From assembly GCA_946406115.1 (NCBI GenBank), contig OX291562.1:11624001-11688000 (forward strand): a stretch of 64,000 nt of DNA, in the 5' to 3' direction. The translations under genes were made by a program, and so were the position numbers. The notes below the pieces were generated by a model. The model worked only from the letters and a program-made list of their open reading frames with translations. It had not been told where the DNA came from and did no database searches. Of this stretch, positions 23,201-34,110 are shown piece by piece; position 1 is the first letter of the stretch; each line of letters opens with the position of its first letter. This stretch comes from Apoda limacodes. Its lineage: Eukaryota; Arthropoda; Insecta; Lepidoptera; Limacodidae.

Positions 23201-23280
23201 ATCATATTTTATATTGATAGATCATATTTTATATTGATAGATCATATTTTATATTGATAGATCATATTTTATATTGTTAG
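23201..23280. repeat. 20-bp tandem repeat, four units
   Basis: Four units of ATCATATTTTATATTGATAG (last with one change) lie at 23201-23220, -23240, -23260 and -23280. The flanks AGTGATCAT and ATGATCACT make the whole block roughly palindromic. Confidence 0.95.
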
Positions 23281-23409
23281 ATCAATATTAATCATGATCA
23301 CTCTCATACAAAACAAGAGCGTTTTCTAAAAATTGAGCTGGAAGGGTTAATATTTGTCTCATATCGAGCCCGTCCTAAATACCACATTATCTATCTAATA
23401 CCTTTTAAC

Positions 23410-23725
23410 TAGCAATTTTTGTATATAAGTATATATATTGATATATAATTTGAATCTTGAAAACGGCTCGAACGATTTCATGAAATTTAGTGTGCAGTTG
23501 GTTTCCGGGGCGATAAATCGATCTAGCTAGGTTTCATTTTTAGAAAACGTCGTTTTATCCGTGTTTTCAGGCAATGATAAACAAAAAAATATGACTCTAC
23601 CTGACACCTTTTTACCGACACAGCAACACTAAAGCTACTTGACAATAGATGGCGTTTTTAAGCAACACTAAAGCTACTTGACAATAGACAGCGTTGTTAA
23701 AAAAACGAGCAAAGCTCGGTCCCTA
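23410..23725 (+). repeat. Dispersed repeat with a 39-bp internal duplication
   Basis: It starts at CTAGCAATTTTTGTATATAA, passes CGGCTCGAACGATTTCATGA and ends at CGAGCAAAGCTCGGTCCCTA. Two copies of a 39-bp unit (AGCAACACTAAAGCTACTTG...) begin at 23622 and 23661. The complement of the same structure, including the duplication, is at 49215-49430, so the duplication predates the spread of this family. Confidence 0.7.
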
Positions 23726-24221
23726 GGTACTTTTCATTAAACCGACTGTTCGTCGGCCCACAATGCAATTGCAGCAATAAACGAAGTAATTCACAACCAT
23801 CGCATTTGTCTTCGACAGATAGTAATAAATGTGTCAGTAGTCAATTTATTGGTAGGAAATCGATGTTAAACATTCTAATTTATTTCTAGCCTCCATACAG
23901 AGAAGTATGAATACGTATAATACGTACATTTTGACTTTCCATCTTGAACGTTTCCGTTCTTTTTATGAACCGAAATTAATCCGAACTTCTGAAATCAATA
24001 TGACTCTATTTGTAAAGTCGCAAAATAAAATGTAAATATATGTGTAATATTTGTTTTTCTGTCCATGGCCCGGCCAGTGAGCAATTCATAGGCGTACCCC
24101 TTTCTGCTTATAACAACCCTAGATTTTGTATTCAGTGATATTCTTTTATTTATTTAATTTCAGCTACATTATAAGTTGTAATAATAAATCGAAAATTGGT
24201 AACAATTGATTGTGATTTTTA

Positions 24222-25046
24222 GGATTCTGTACCTCAAAAGGAACCCTTATAGGATCATATTGTTGTCTGTTGGTCTGTCTGTCTGTCAAAACCTTTATTC
24301 TCAGGAACGCGTAAAGGTATCACGTTGAAATTAATATAAAAATACTAAGGTTTATGGTCCCGTGAAGCTGTAAAAAAATCAAGTGTCTAAGTCAACTCAG
24401 TAGAAAAATACGGCCATTTTTGTCGATATTTTGGCATTCACAAACAAATCAAAACCTACGGGGTACTTTCCGTTATCCTAGGATAATAAAATTTGACATG
24501 AAGCAGCACACACAGATACAGGAAAAATTTCGAAATTCATTAATTTTTAGTTACAACACATTTAAAAAAAAAGTTTGTTTGTCTATCTTTTATCCTTTTA
24601 CTTAAGAACCCGTAGAGTTATCAAGTTGAAATTAATATCAAATACAAAGGTCTACGGTCCCTTAAAGCTATAAAAAAATCAATTTTCTATGTCAACGCAA
24701 TAAAAAAAATATGGTCATTTTTGGCGCATATTTAGGTATGTATTAAGTTATTCACAAATAGATCTCTTCCCGTTGTCCTAGAATCATGAAATTTGACACA
24801 AAGCAAGGTAACATCTCTCTTTTCTTACATTACAAATATAGGAAAAAATCCAAATTTCGTTAATTTGTAGTTATTACACATTGAAAAAAGTTTGTATGTC
24901 TGTCTGTCAGGTATCCATTTACTCAAGATCGCGTGGAGATATCAAGTTGAAATCAATATCAAATAGTAGTCTACGGTCACTTCATATTTTAATATTGTGA
25001 TACAAATAAATCAAAAACCATGGGTTACTTCCCGTGGACCTAGAAG
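24222..25046 (-). repeat. Long repeat with three ~320-bp internal units, split by a LINE
   Basis: In reverse orientation it starts with TTTTTAGGATTCTGTACCTC and a GTCTGTCTGTCTGTC run. One unit then recurs about three times: GAACGCGTAAAGGTATCACG (24304), AGAACCCGTAGAGTTATCAA (24606) and AGATCGCGTGGAGATATCAA (24926), each followed by GGTCTACGGTCCC and GTACTTCCCGT..CCTAGAA motifs. The third unit stops at CCCGTGGACCTAGAA (25034-25048), where the LINE begins. The head of the same family (CTTGGCCGG) reappears right after the LINE poly(A) at 27526. Confidence 0.7.
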
Positions 25047-27525
25047 ACTTGATCTCATGATGGAAGAGCTATCTACATATAATAAGTTTGTACAGAACTC
25101 TCGGTGTGCAACCCAGGGTCTGCTGACTACTCGTCCGGACGGATACTCCGTCTCAGTGGATGCGCCTCTTGGCTCCTCGGACCACTGTCTCGTTCGGACT
25201 CAAGTGTCATGCACACAACCTGATCCTTCTGGGCCAACTAATTGGCGTCGTGTGTGGCACTATAAGTCGGCAGACTGGGATGGATTGCGAGAATTTTACG
25301 CATCGTACCCGTGGAGGCAGATCTGCTTTAACTCAGAAGATCCTGACGTCTGCGCAGCCGCAGTCACTGAGACAATCCTTGCTGGTATGGAATGCTATAT
25401 TCCTAACCCGCGAGTAGCTGCCGGCGTCAAAAAACGACCGTGGTTTAATAGGTCTTGCAGAAAAGCTAAAATTCTTAAGCAAAATGCATATGAGGCTTGG
25501 ACCACGGCTCGTTTTAATAAGGATCCGAATATTTCTGAGTTAAAACGCAAATTAAATGCTGCCTCGAGGTTCAGTAAGGTTCAGTAAGCAACTGCCAGAG
25601 CAAAATTCCAATTCATCGGCAAAATAGGTGGGCGACTTGCGAGCTATCCTTCTGGGAGTCGTGCTTTCTGGTCGCTTGCCAAAGCTGCCGAAGGGAACTT
25701 CTGCCAGTCGTCGTTACCACCACTGAGAAAGACCGATGGTGACTTGGCCCATAGTGCTAAAGAGAAAGCCGATCTACTGGGCAGTCTCTTTGCCTCGAAC
25801 TCGAATATGAACGATGAAGGCGCTGTACCACCTACTATACCGTGGTGCGGTAAGACCATGCCGGAAATCTCCATAACGCAGCGGGAGGTCAGGCGGGCGT
25901 TGCTCTCTCTAGACTTTCATAAGTCGAGTGGGCCAGACGGTATACCAGCAGCGGTGCTTAAGCAGTGTGCTCCTGAGTTATGTCCTGTACTCAGGCGCCT
26001 CTTCGCGCTTTCCTACCACACTAGGCAATTTCCGTCTTCATGGAAGACTGCGAATGTGCACCCGGTGCCCAAAAAGGGCGATAGATCAGATCCATCGAAT
26101 TACAGGCCTATCGCTATTACCTCTCTCCTCTCTAAGGTGATGGAGCGTGTGATCAACACACAGCTTTTGAGATACCTAGAAAAACATGACCTGCTCAGCG
26201 ACCGCCAATATGGCTTTCGCCACGGTCGCTCGACTGGTGACCTTCTAGTGTATCTCACACACCGATGGGCACTAGCCATTGAGAGTCAGGGGGAGGCATT
26301 GGCATGTAGCCTGGACATAGCGAAGGCGTTCGATCGGGTCTGGCACCGCGGTCTTCTATCGAAGTTGCCATCTTACGGAGTGCCCGAGGGTTTGTGCAAA
26401 TGGGTGGCTAGCTTTTTGTCCGGCAGACGCATACGAGCCGTAGTTGACGGTAGTTGCTCTGATAGCATGGACATTAATGCTGGTGTCCCGCAAGGCTCTG
26501 TGCTGTCTCCTACGCTGTTTCTACTGCATATCAATGACATGTTGGACATGAACAACATACATTGCTATGCAGATGACAGTACTGGAGACGCTTTTTACAC
26601 GGGTCGTGCAAACATCCCTCGTTCCGTTGTGGAGGAAAACCGCGGAGAACTTGTGTCTCAAATCGAGACCATACTGTCCCAGGTCTCTGACTGGGGACGG
26701 GTAAACTTGGTCCGATTCAACCCTACAAAGACACAAGTGTGCGCGTTCACCGCTAAGAAAACTCCATTCACTGTAGTCCCACAATTCCAGAACACTCCCC
26801 TCTCCATCTCCAAGAGCATTGGGATCCTTGGTGTCGACATCTCCAGCGATGTTCAGTTCCGAGATCATTTATCAGATAAGGTGAAGCTGGCGTCCAAAAA
26901 ACTTGGTGTACTCAACAGAGCGAAGCAGTACTTCACGTCGGGGCAAAGGTTGTTACTTTACAAGTCGCAAGTTCGGCCCCATATGGAGTACTGCTGCCAT
27001 CTCTGGGCAGGTGCACCCGGATACCAGCTTGGCCCTTTTGACTCGGTTCAACGACGGGCTGTGAGAATTGTCGACGATTCCAAACTCACTTGCGGTATCG
27101 AGCCCTTAAGTCTAAGGAGAGACTTTGCCTCACTGTGTGTGTTCTACCGCTTGTACAATGGGTTGTGTTCTGAGGAATTGTTCGAAATGATGCCCACGGC
27201 TACTTTCTACCATCGCACCGCTCGCCATCGGCAGGGAATCCATTCTCACACTTTAGAACCTAAATGGTCGCGTACAGTGCGGTTTCAGAGAAACTTCCTC
27301 CCGCGAACGCTTAAGTTGTGGAATGAGCTCCCTGCCAAGGTATTCTGCAAGGACTACAGTATGGAGTTCTTCAAGAAAGAAGTTATTAGATTTCTGAAGG
27401 GTCGGCAACGCGCAAGTGATACCCCTGGTGTTGCAAGCGTCCATAGGCTACGGTGACCGCTTACCATCAGGCGGGCCGTAAGCTTGTTTGCCACCTTAGT
27501 GGTATAAAAAAAAAAAAAAAAAAAA
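25047..27525 (+). mobile_element. 5'-truncated Jockey/CR1-group non-LTR retrotransposon
   Basis: About 2.5 kb comprising the end of an endonuclease domain, a complete reverse transcriptase, a ~50-bp 3' UTR ending CACCTTAGTGGTAT, and a 20-base poly(A) (27506-27525). The left edge is the point where the surrounding repeat stops (about 25047); clear LINE coding similarity starts near 25117. No target-site duplication is visible. The right flank CTTGGCCGG is the head of the same repeat that forms the left flank, so the insertion came with a loss of target DNA or hit a shorter copy. A 3' copy of the same lineage is at 60263-60806, and older tails lie at 27951, 28826, 32695, 45837 and 51255. Confidence 0.85.
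25117..27456 (+). pseudogene. LINE ORF2: endonuclease C-terminus plus reverse transcriptase
   Basis: One frame runs across the region with a single stop (TAA, 25585-25587). The N-terminal part ends the APE-type endonuclease: PDGYSVSVDAPLGSSDHCLV carries the catalytic SDH (25177-25185). The linker (..KKRPWFNRSCRKAK..) leads to the RT: SSGPDGIPAAVL, VPKKGDRSDPSNYRPIAITS, CSLDIAKAFDRVWH (motif A), GVPQGSVLSPTLF (motif B) and CYADD (motif C, YADD at 26566-26577). A thumb/C-terminal region follows (HMEYCCHLWAG.., SVQRRAVRIV) to the natural stop at 27454-27456. The stop lies in a perfect 10-bp duplication (25569-25588). Upstream endonuclease motifs are missing. RT catalytic residues look intact, but the protein would be broken at the stop. 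The clade is either CR1 or Jockey; I cannot decide. Confidence 0.85.
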
Positions 27526-27545
27526 CTTGGCCGGATTTTGTTTCT
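27526..27545 (-). repeat. Head of the repeat interrupted by the LINE
   Basis: CTTGGCCGGATTTTGTTT directly follows the LINE poly(A) and equals the complemented head (AAA..CCGGCCAAG) of the family whose tail side lies at 24222-25046. Confidence 0.6.
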
Positions 27546-27950
27546 TTTAAGAAAATTTATTGCATTATGTTTTTACTAAAAACAAACATTGGAATTATAA
27601 TGTAAAATTATATCTACATGTTTTTGTATATTTTTTTGGGCTTGATTTAGTGACTTAGAATTCAATTCTATAAGGGCTATTTCCTTTGTACCCCTCTTAA
27701 GTCCAGCTGTGGTTGTGTAGCTTTGGTTATTCGCCATTACGACGTCAATGAATAACTTTCGCTTTTATAGGATGCGAAAGGATCAACAAAACAAAAAAGG
27801 AAAACAATTTTTAAGCCAAAAGTAAATGGAAGGATTAGTTCAGTATAGAGGCAGACCCCGTCGAAATTGAGTCTATTCTCAGGATAGGTCAAGTGAAAGT
27901 ACTCTAAGTCGTCGAATGTTTATGAAAACATTAATACGAGTTGATTGCCA

Positions 27951-28000
27951 TTTGGCAGACCGTAAGATTGTTTGCCACCTTAGTGGTATAAAAAAAAAAA
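27951..28000 (+). repeat. LINE 3' tail fragment
   Basis: TTTGGCAGACCGTAAGATTG then TTTGCCACCTTAGTGGTATAAAA matches the last 50 bp of the LINE at 25047-27525, followed by a short A run. It is an extreme 5' truncation. Confidence 0.75.
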
Positions 28001-28825
28001 GAATCGGAAGAATTTAGCAAGGATCGTAGCAAGTGTAATCTTCGGTCCCTGTGTACCTCTTCGAGAAACAGGCGTGATATAGATAGGATAAGCATAGTAT
28101 TTTTTATTATCAACTATCTTTCTACTACGTTTACAAAGTTTGGCTAACTAATTTGTATCAATTTAAAATAGTAGTTCATTTTCAAGGGTTTATTCTTTAT
28201 TCGTTTTAAAAGGTAATGTACATTCCACTTCCCTTCTCGATTACTTTTGTATTATATTTAAAACATTTTTCATTGCTAATACGTTTTTGCAGAAAACTTA
28301 AAACAAGGTAACCACGTAAAAATCCTAGGTCTGTGAGGTAACCAGACAATTTTCCCTTACGGTTATTTCCTAAAGTTACTCGGTTTGCTCCACTCATAGT
28401 CCATCAACACCGGTATTTGGCACTCGGCAGACCAATTCCACGGCACGGCAGCGGCTTTGTGATGCAGATAACCTTAATCTATGTCTGTCAACACCAGTCG
28501 GTGATCCACGAAAGAACAACGTGGATATGCATTATTATGAATTTTCGTTGATATTTAAATTCAGCTCATTTTATTGGAATACTAAGGCAATGAATTATGT
28601 AACACACGTTCGATCAGTCATTAGTCGTTTTTTATTATAAAGTTATTTTAGAATCAATATTAATAGATATTATTAATGCGAATGTGTATTTGTTGCCTTT
28701 TCTTTCACGCAGAGATGGGTCTGATACAGAATTTTTATCTCAATTGCAAATTGTTTTTACGGGCAAAACCTCGAGGCACAGTAGTTAAGAAACCTATCAT
28801 TGCGATTGATTACATATGGGAGAGT
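28001..28825. other. AT-rich stretch, nothing recognised
   Basis: A short minus-strand frame at 28206-28397 (..GNNRKGKLSGYLTDLGFLRG..) reads slightly like coding sequence, but I recognise no family. The patch CACTCGGCAGACCAATTCCA / CGGCACGGCAGCGGC near 28420-28455 is GC-rich and unidentified. Confidence 0.4.
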
Positions 28826-28940
28826 CCGTCTGATGGTAAGCGGGCGCCATAGCCTATGGACGCTTGCAACACCAGGGTAGCCCTCGCACGTAGTCCACCC
28901 TTCAAAAATCTAATTTAAAACTTCTTTCTTAAAGAAATTA
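28826..28940 (-). repeat. LINE 3' end fragment, old
   Basis: CCGTCTGATGGTAAGCGGGC, CATAGCCTATGGACGCTTGC and AACACCAGGGTAGCC are the complement of the 3' end of the ORF2 seen at 27400-27470. It is more diverged than the copy at 60263, and its poly(A) is lost. Confidence 0.7.
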
Positions 28941-29499
28941 TTTAGCATTTGGCATCAAATACATTTCGGACTGCTCTTACCTTCGCTTGACGACATTAAG
29001 CAGCCTAAACGTCCACTACTTTCAATTTGAACAAATAATCATTGTAACATAAAAAGTGTTTGTCAAAATAAATAAAACTAACTAACTTTCTTCACATTTA
29101 AAATTAATTTAATTTTTATGGTTTCTATTGTGCCATGTGTACTAATTTAATCATTATTTTGAGTAATTTCATTGCCTTATCCACCTTAATCTCAACTCAA
29201 ACTCAGTGCAAGTAACAACGCGAAAGGATTATGAAGGGCTGAGATAGCAATTTGCGGCGTATTTAATTACAAGATAAATTAGTATGTAAATTAATAGACG
29301 CAGCCGAGTACTTTACATCTCAAACATAGCTCCCGCTTATGTAGTCGACTAAGCATTCGAATTTCAGATTTGATACCTTTATAAAAGAACTAGTTGTTGC
29401 AGCGGTTTCACACGCTTCGCTCTCTACTTTTATGGGGTTTGTAGCATTGACTCATTAGAGGAGTCATCGTGAATGGGTGAAAAGGAAATGAATCAAATC
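28941..29499. other. AT-rich stretch, nothing recognised
   Basis: No gene, repeat or motif that I can support. Confidence 0.45.
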
Positions 29500-29715
29500 T
29501 TATCAATATCATTTATTCCATTTAGGCTACAATAATTGAGCACTTATAAATGTCACTACGCCATCGGTTCGTTAGTCTATAGGGCGGGAGACCTTGTACT
29601 AAGAAGAACCGGTAAGAAACTCAGCAAGGGCATTTCTTTTGTCCCTTTTTCTTACAGCGTCCACTTAAAATGTTGGAAAATAGAAGGACACTTTCCATTA
29701 CAAACATAAACACAT
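29500..29715 (-). repeat. Dispersed repeat (GAGTTTCTTGCCGGTTCTTC type), reverse copy
   Basis: TTTAGGCTACAATAATTGAG, TGTCACTACGCCATCGGTTC, GGGCGGGAGACCTTGTACT and GAAACTCAGCAAGGGCATTT align over most of their length with the forward copy at 56146-56470. Confidence 0.7.
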
Positions 29716-30213
29716 GAAATGTACAAGCACAACATAAAAAAGTATCTAATTGCAAAATATAAAAAAGACAGTTTATGCATTCACCATTAATAATCAATGT
29801 CTTACAGTATTGATAAACAAAACAAAAAAAGTAAGACTAAATACAAGGATACAAAGAAGTATGCAAGAGCAGACCAGCCTCCACAGCCAGTCAGCCAGTA
29901 TGAATCAGCCATCGCTTCGCTCAACCATGTTTTAGGAAACATAACTACCCGACGCACATGCCACCACCGCAGATACACTTTGAGAGAGCATAATACTATA
30001 CTTATTTACTATATATTATTTTGTTTTTCTCATTCGAAGTTAGATATTTAAATAAAAAAGTACCATCACATTGTTCGAAATATAAGTTTGATCTGCTGTA
30101 ATAGCTACACTTACTAACCTTAGATGAATGTAATAGATAATACGGAACGTGTGAAGCAGAAGGATATAGTTATATTTAGAAAGTGACATGTAAGTTAATT
30201 GAACTGAATTGAA
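29716..30213. other. AT-rich stretch, nothing recognised
   Basis: Short overlapping frames at 29750-30051 read as low-complexity basic and polar residues; not supported as genes. Confidence 0.4.
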
Positions 30214-31282
30214 CGCCTAGGCAGATTGTCAAGTATGGAATAGAAAGGAACAGATATCGAACTGTATAAGTCATGTATGTTGGGTTAGATTCAGTTTCAG
30301 CGGAGCGAGAGAAGGGAGCGGAGCGTTACAGCCAAGTATCATATAATATAATCTGTTCAGTTATCACGGAGAAAAAAAAAATGTTGGAATTAAAAAACTG
30401 TTTATTAAAATGCGTTAATACTAAATTTTATTAATTTCTATAAAAAATTCTGAAAATTACAAAACAATATAAATTTAAGTACATTTTATTAATTCCATAA
30501 AGTAATAACAACAAAATAGTTTTATTCATTTCCGTAATTAATAATTTGTACTTCGGATTACAGAATTTTACAAATCCTATAAAACTTTCGTCGTATTTAT
30601 GAGTAGGGTAATTAATATCAACTTATAAAGTTTACTAAAGATTACAAAAGTTTTATTAAAGTGGGCAGTTAAGTAGTGTACTTGTCATTACAATGAAGGC
30701 TAATTAACGTTTACAAACATCTTTCTAAGAATTAGTGAAGTTTACTAATAACAAACATTATATCGTACTGCTACGAATTAAGGATGACGTCACGCGTCTT
30801 ACATCGCGCAATCGAAGTTTTTTCGATTGTTTGCATATATACCGACAATACCAAAATGCAAGTCAAGGCGTTCTCCAGGTACGGTTTCTCTGAGCTGAAC
30901 AGATACCGCACTTTCCGCCGGAGCCCTTCTTTCATCAACCAGGTACACTGACCAGTTATTAACAACTGTACGCTTCGCATCACGAAGCTTCATCAGGACC
31001 AATTCGTTTCGGTGTAATAAAACGCAGATTGTAAGCGTGTTTATACTATATTTGCATACCATTAATTTTTACTTATTTTTAGTAAACAACACTGTTATTC
31101 CAACACGACTAGTTTTATTCCTGTTATTAAATACAATAAGTAAAACTCATTGGTAACCGTCAGTGTAATTTACTTGTCCTCGGAATTACTAATATTTTAG
31201 TTGTTATTAGTATTATTTACTTGTAGCTACTAAAGTTTTTCGTGTATGATAATTTCTCTATGCTTAACGATCTGCCTAGGCG
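30214..31282. mobile_element. 1.07-kb element with 22-bp terminal inverted repeats
   Basis: The left end is CGCCTAGGCAGATTGTCAAG (30214 on) and the right end is its complement with three changes (TGCTTAACGATCTGCCTAGG, 31261 on). The outer parts are AT-rich and carry many GTTTACTAA/TTTATTAA-like short repeats on both sides. The middle (about 30780-31010) is GC-richer and open in two minus-strand frames (30799-31062 and 30771-30983). No transposase motif is recognised. It is probably a nonautonomous DNA transposon; superfamily unknown. Confidence 0.6.
30799..31062 (-). pseudogene. Unrecognised coding-like segment inside the TIR element
   Basis: An 87-codon minus-strand frame with coding-like composition (..ELVLMKLRDAKRTVVNNWSV, ..ESAVSVQLRETVPGERLDLH..) lies within the GC-rich core. 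A second frame over the same bases is also open (30771-30983), so the reading frame is uncertain. It could be the end of a degraded transposase or a captured host fragment. No domain is recognised. Confidence 0.25.
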
Positions 31283-32104
31283 CCCAATTAACTGGTTAAT
31301 TTAACCAGATGGCTGCGACATATACACTATCATTGTTCGCAGTAGAGCAGTCGAACTCGCCTATATGGCGTGTATTTTAGTATCTACTTAATTATCCAAA
31401 ATGTCAAAAGAAGACATAAATGATTTTAAAATTTTTGACACATAGAATTTTTGGATGCCGTGCATAAATGGTTAAAACCGAGATATAGCTGTCCATTATT
31501 CCGTTTCGGTTTAAAGATTCCATTGCTAAACATCAAAAATGGAACCCTTTATCGTTTATTTTCGTTATGGCCGATCGTATATGTGTGATAATTTTTGTGG
31601 CGACTAAAAATAAAAAAAAAATTAACAAAAATCAAACTGATTTCAATAATCTACTATTGAAATACAATTGGGCTGGAAGGTACAGAGACAGGGATAATTT
31701 AAGTGACGGAGAAGGACGAAGGCTTTATCCTAGTAAAGTTAAAAAGTTCCCGTAGGAATAACTGTAACCGAATTACATGTGGACGAATTATAACTACAGC
31801 AAAGTAATCCCACGCTGATGTGAACTATAAAAATTAAGAAAAAGTTGGTAGGTATTTCTATTAATTCGGAGATCTTCACAGAAGCTAACCGCGACTTTAC
31901 TTACTAATTAATTACTTAAAGATTCCTAAAGAGTTTGCTTGTATAAAGCAAACTTCTCCCCCAAAATCAACAACTGCGGTATAGATTCACGCTCTCTATA
32001 AAATAATAGGGGAGGAGGCTTCAGCAATTACAAAAATTATGTTTGCACACCGTCCAAAGTAAAGAACAATGTATTTGCTGATATTATATTAATAACGATT
32101 TGAT
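31283..32104. other. AT-rich stretch with minor palindromes
   Basis: AACTGGTTAATTTAACCAG (31290 area) and AGTTTGCTTGTATAAAGCAAACT (31931 area) are short palindromes. The frame at 31567-31755 is lysine- and asparagine-rich with no recognised domain. Confidence 0.4.
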
Positions 32105-32195
32105 TTTGTTATCGGCAGCCATGTTTGTTTAGCTGTCAAACTTTTTGCCGCGACGCATGCGCGACACGTGCCAGAACGAGGGTTTCTTTTTTTTT
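32105..32195. promoter_or_regulatory. GC patch with promoter-like motifs
   Basis: CGGCAGCCATGTTTG resembles a YY1/Pho site, and CGACGCATGCGCGACAC is close to the NRF1 palindrome (YGCGCAYGCGCR). Both are common in metazoan core promoters. No gene follows that I can see, so this is weak. Confidence 0.2.
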
Positions 32196-32694
32196 TAATC
32201 TGATACAGCAAGATTTTGCATCATAATGCCAAGGGGCAAAAAATCACTGGCCGGTTAATATTAATCCTATGGGCTGAATTAAATAAATTTGGACAGTATT
32301 ATCTTTTTTGATGAGTGAGTGTTATAATTAAATATTGTAATTTTTAATGATTCTGACAAAATGTGTGATTTTTTATAATAAAATGTTAATCAAAATCTTG
32401 TGTTGTCATAACATATTATTCAATTCTTTTGTTATATAATAATTTTGGCGTTTGTATATGATGAATATAAGATTTACATTGCAAATTAGAAGAACTTAAT
32501 GTTTAGTTGTAAGTTAGTCGGTTATTAAAAATAGATAAAACGCAAAAAAAAAAGAAAATCACAATATAGACTGCCCTGTCGCTATTAAACTATTTCTTCC
32601 AGACATTCTTTAGGTAGATATATATGTGTTATTGCTTTATTAAATTGCTCTAGGTAGAGAAAATTACAAATCGAATAAGGGCAGATAGGAAGTG
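32196..32694. other. AT-rich stretch, nothing recognised
   Basis: No gene, repeat or motif that I can support. Confidence 0.45.
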
Positions 32695-32790
32695 TTTTTT
32701 TATATACCATTAAATGGTCAACAAGCTTATGATCCGCTTGATGGTGAGCGCGGTCACCGCAGCCTATGTATGGGTGCTTGCAACACCAGA
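32695..32790 (-). repeat. LINE 3' end fragment, old
   Basis: TTTTTTTATATACCATTAAATGG, AAGCTTATGATCCGC and CACCGCAGCCTATGTATGGG then GCTTGCAACACCAG correspond, with divergence, to the complement of the LINE tail and ORF2 end. Confidence 0.65.
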
Positions 32791-32918
32791 TACAGAGCTT
32801 AACGTTTCGAAGACTCACGTTATGAGGTTGAGATTTTCATTCTAAGTAGGTTATTTTTGCTTTAAAAAAAAACTTTTGGTGTACGTATAAACAAACGATT
32901 TTTTGCCTGTCAAAAGAC

Positions 32919-32975
32919 AAACACCCGGCCCAGTGCGTGTCGTAAACATATCAACGTAGGGTTCCCGTAGCATAA
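32919..32975 (+). repeat. CCAAGTGCGAGTC-family repeat, head fragment
   Basis: CACCCGGCCCAGTGCGTGTC then ACGTAGGGTTCCCGTAGC is a forward head, diverged and cut short. Confidence 0.5.
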
Positions 32976-33189
32976 TAATAACTCTGCAAAATACTGAATC
33001 GGTTATAAAAACTCTTTAACTAATGAAGAAATTATTTTGTTAGCTTGTCGGCATTGGCAAACGTAGTGAACCAGTTCTTCCTGACTGATTATGTCACTTA
33101 AGAATCTTTGATTCATTTCTGAACTCCTATCCAAAGTCGATGGTGGCCGAGGGGTTTGCATTTCACTGTGTAGGTATTCATTGTAATTC

Positions 33190-33435
33190 ATTTCATTGGC
33201 GGAGGTTCGAGACCGGCAAGTACTAATGAGTGTTTCTCTTAATTTCTCAATTCACACCACTGGCTTTTCGGTGCAGGAAAACATTGTGAGGAAATCTGCA
33301 TACGTCAAAAGAGAAAAGACGTATGTAAAGTCCACAATCCGCACTGGGCCTGCGTGTGGACTATGGCCCAAATCATCCTTGGTGACGGTAGACTGTGCCT
33401 CAACAGTGGGCACGTATGAGGCTGATAAGGATCCA
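33190..33435 (+). mobile_element. tRNA-headed SINE of the GGCGGAGGTTCGA type, forward copy
   Basis: It starts within the tRNA-like head (GGCGGAGGTTCGAGACCGG, 33199-33217). The body has TTTTCGGTGCAGGAAAACAT, TACGTCAAAAGAGAAAAGAC, TCCACAATCCGCACTGGGCC and CAACAGTGGGCACGTATGAG. It aligns with the reverse copy at 20945-21230, though the 5' tip is missing. The 122-codon frame across it is accidental. Confidence 0.7.
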
Positions 33436-34110
33436 AAAATACACATTCAGGTGCACATTAAAAATATTCATCCCCCAGTTCGATGTATAGAGATAGAGAC
33501 ATACACTTATTTTTTAATCACTGTCATTGTAAAATTGTTGTGTGTGTGTATGTTGTGTCTTTAATTTCATCAGAATCGATTGACATACGAGCGGACGTAT
33601 GAACAAACATGACGAAGCTGTAGGTAAGAGTTCATTTTAGCAATTTGGTAATGGAACCCTAATAAGAATAAGGTAAGGAATCAATAAGTGCTTCTATCCC
33701 AATTATATTTTGCATCGAAAATAGTCTACAAATAGACTGTTCTTTTTAGATTCTCCAGATTTTACCTACCTATTTACTCGACTAAACTTGCATAAAAACA
33801 TCGTATTTTAAGGGTACAATTCTGCCTCTAAGTTTATTTTCAAAGCAGTCACGTTATGCAACAGAATAACATTATTTGTTTTGTTTAATAATGATGAAAG
33901 ATTAGTAGCAACACAGCAGGGTGTTGCCAGATGATATTGGGTATCAAATCACAATTTGGCGGGAGATTGCCTCCTCAGATAAATTTGCGCATCCCTTGTT
34001 TATTTGATTAGATTCTTTTTTGTCACACAATCTCCCCTAAATAATTTTAGTTTGTGTGGCTACGAAATTATTTATGTCACCACAAGGACTTTGTATTGAT
34101 GACGATACAT
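33436..34110. other. AT-rich stretch, nothing recognised
   Basis: At 33957-34037, GGCGGGAGATTGCCTCCTCAG and ACACAATCTCCCC echo the ends of the MITE at 8520-8727, possibly a very short derivative. Otherwise nothing. Confidence 0.4.

Noticed and set aside
23201..23280. CRISPR-like array of four 20-bp repeats
   Set aside because: The repeats are contiguous with no spacers, and the genome is eukaryotic; this is a minisatellite.
25744..27456. Treating the 570-codon frame as a host gene starting at ATG 25744
   Set aside because: The frame continues upstream in the same phase through endonuclease coding. The ATG is internal, and the protein is a retrotransposon RT.
33196..33564. 122-codon plus-strand frame
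   Set aside because: It runs through a SINE copy that aligns with another SINE at 20945-21230, so the frame is accidental.
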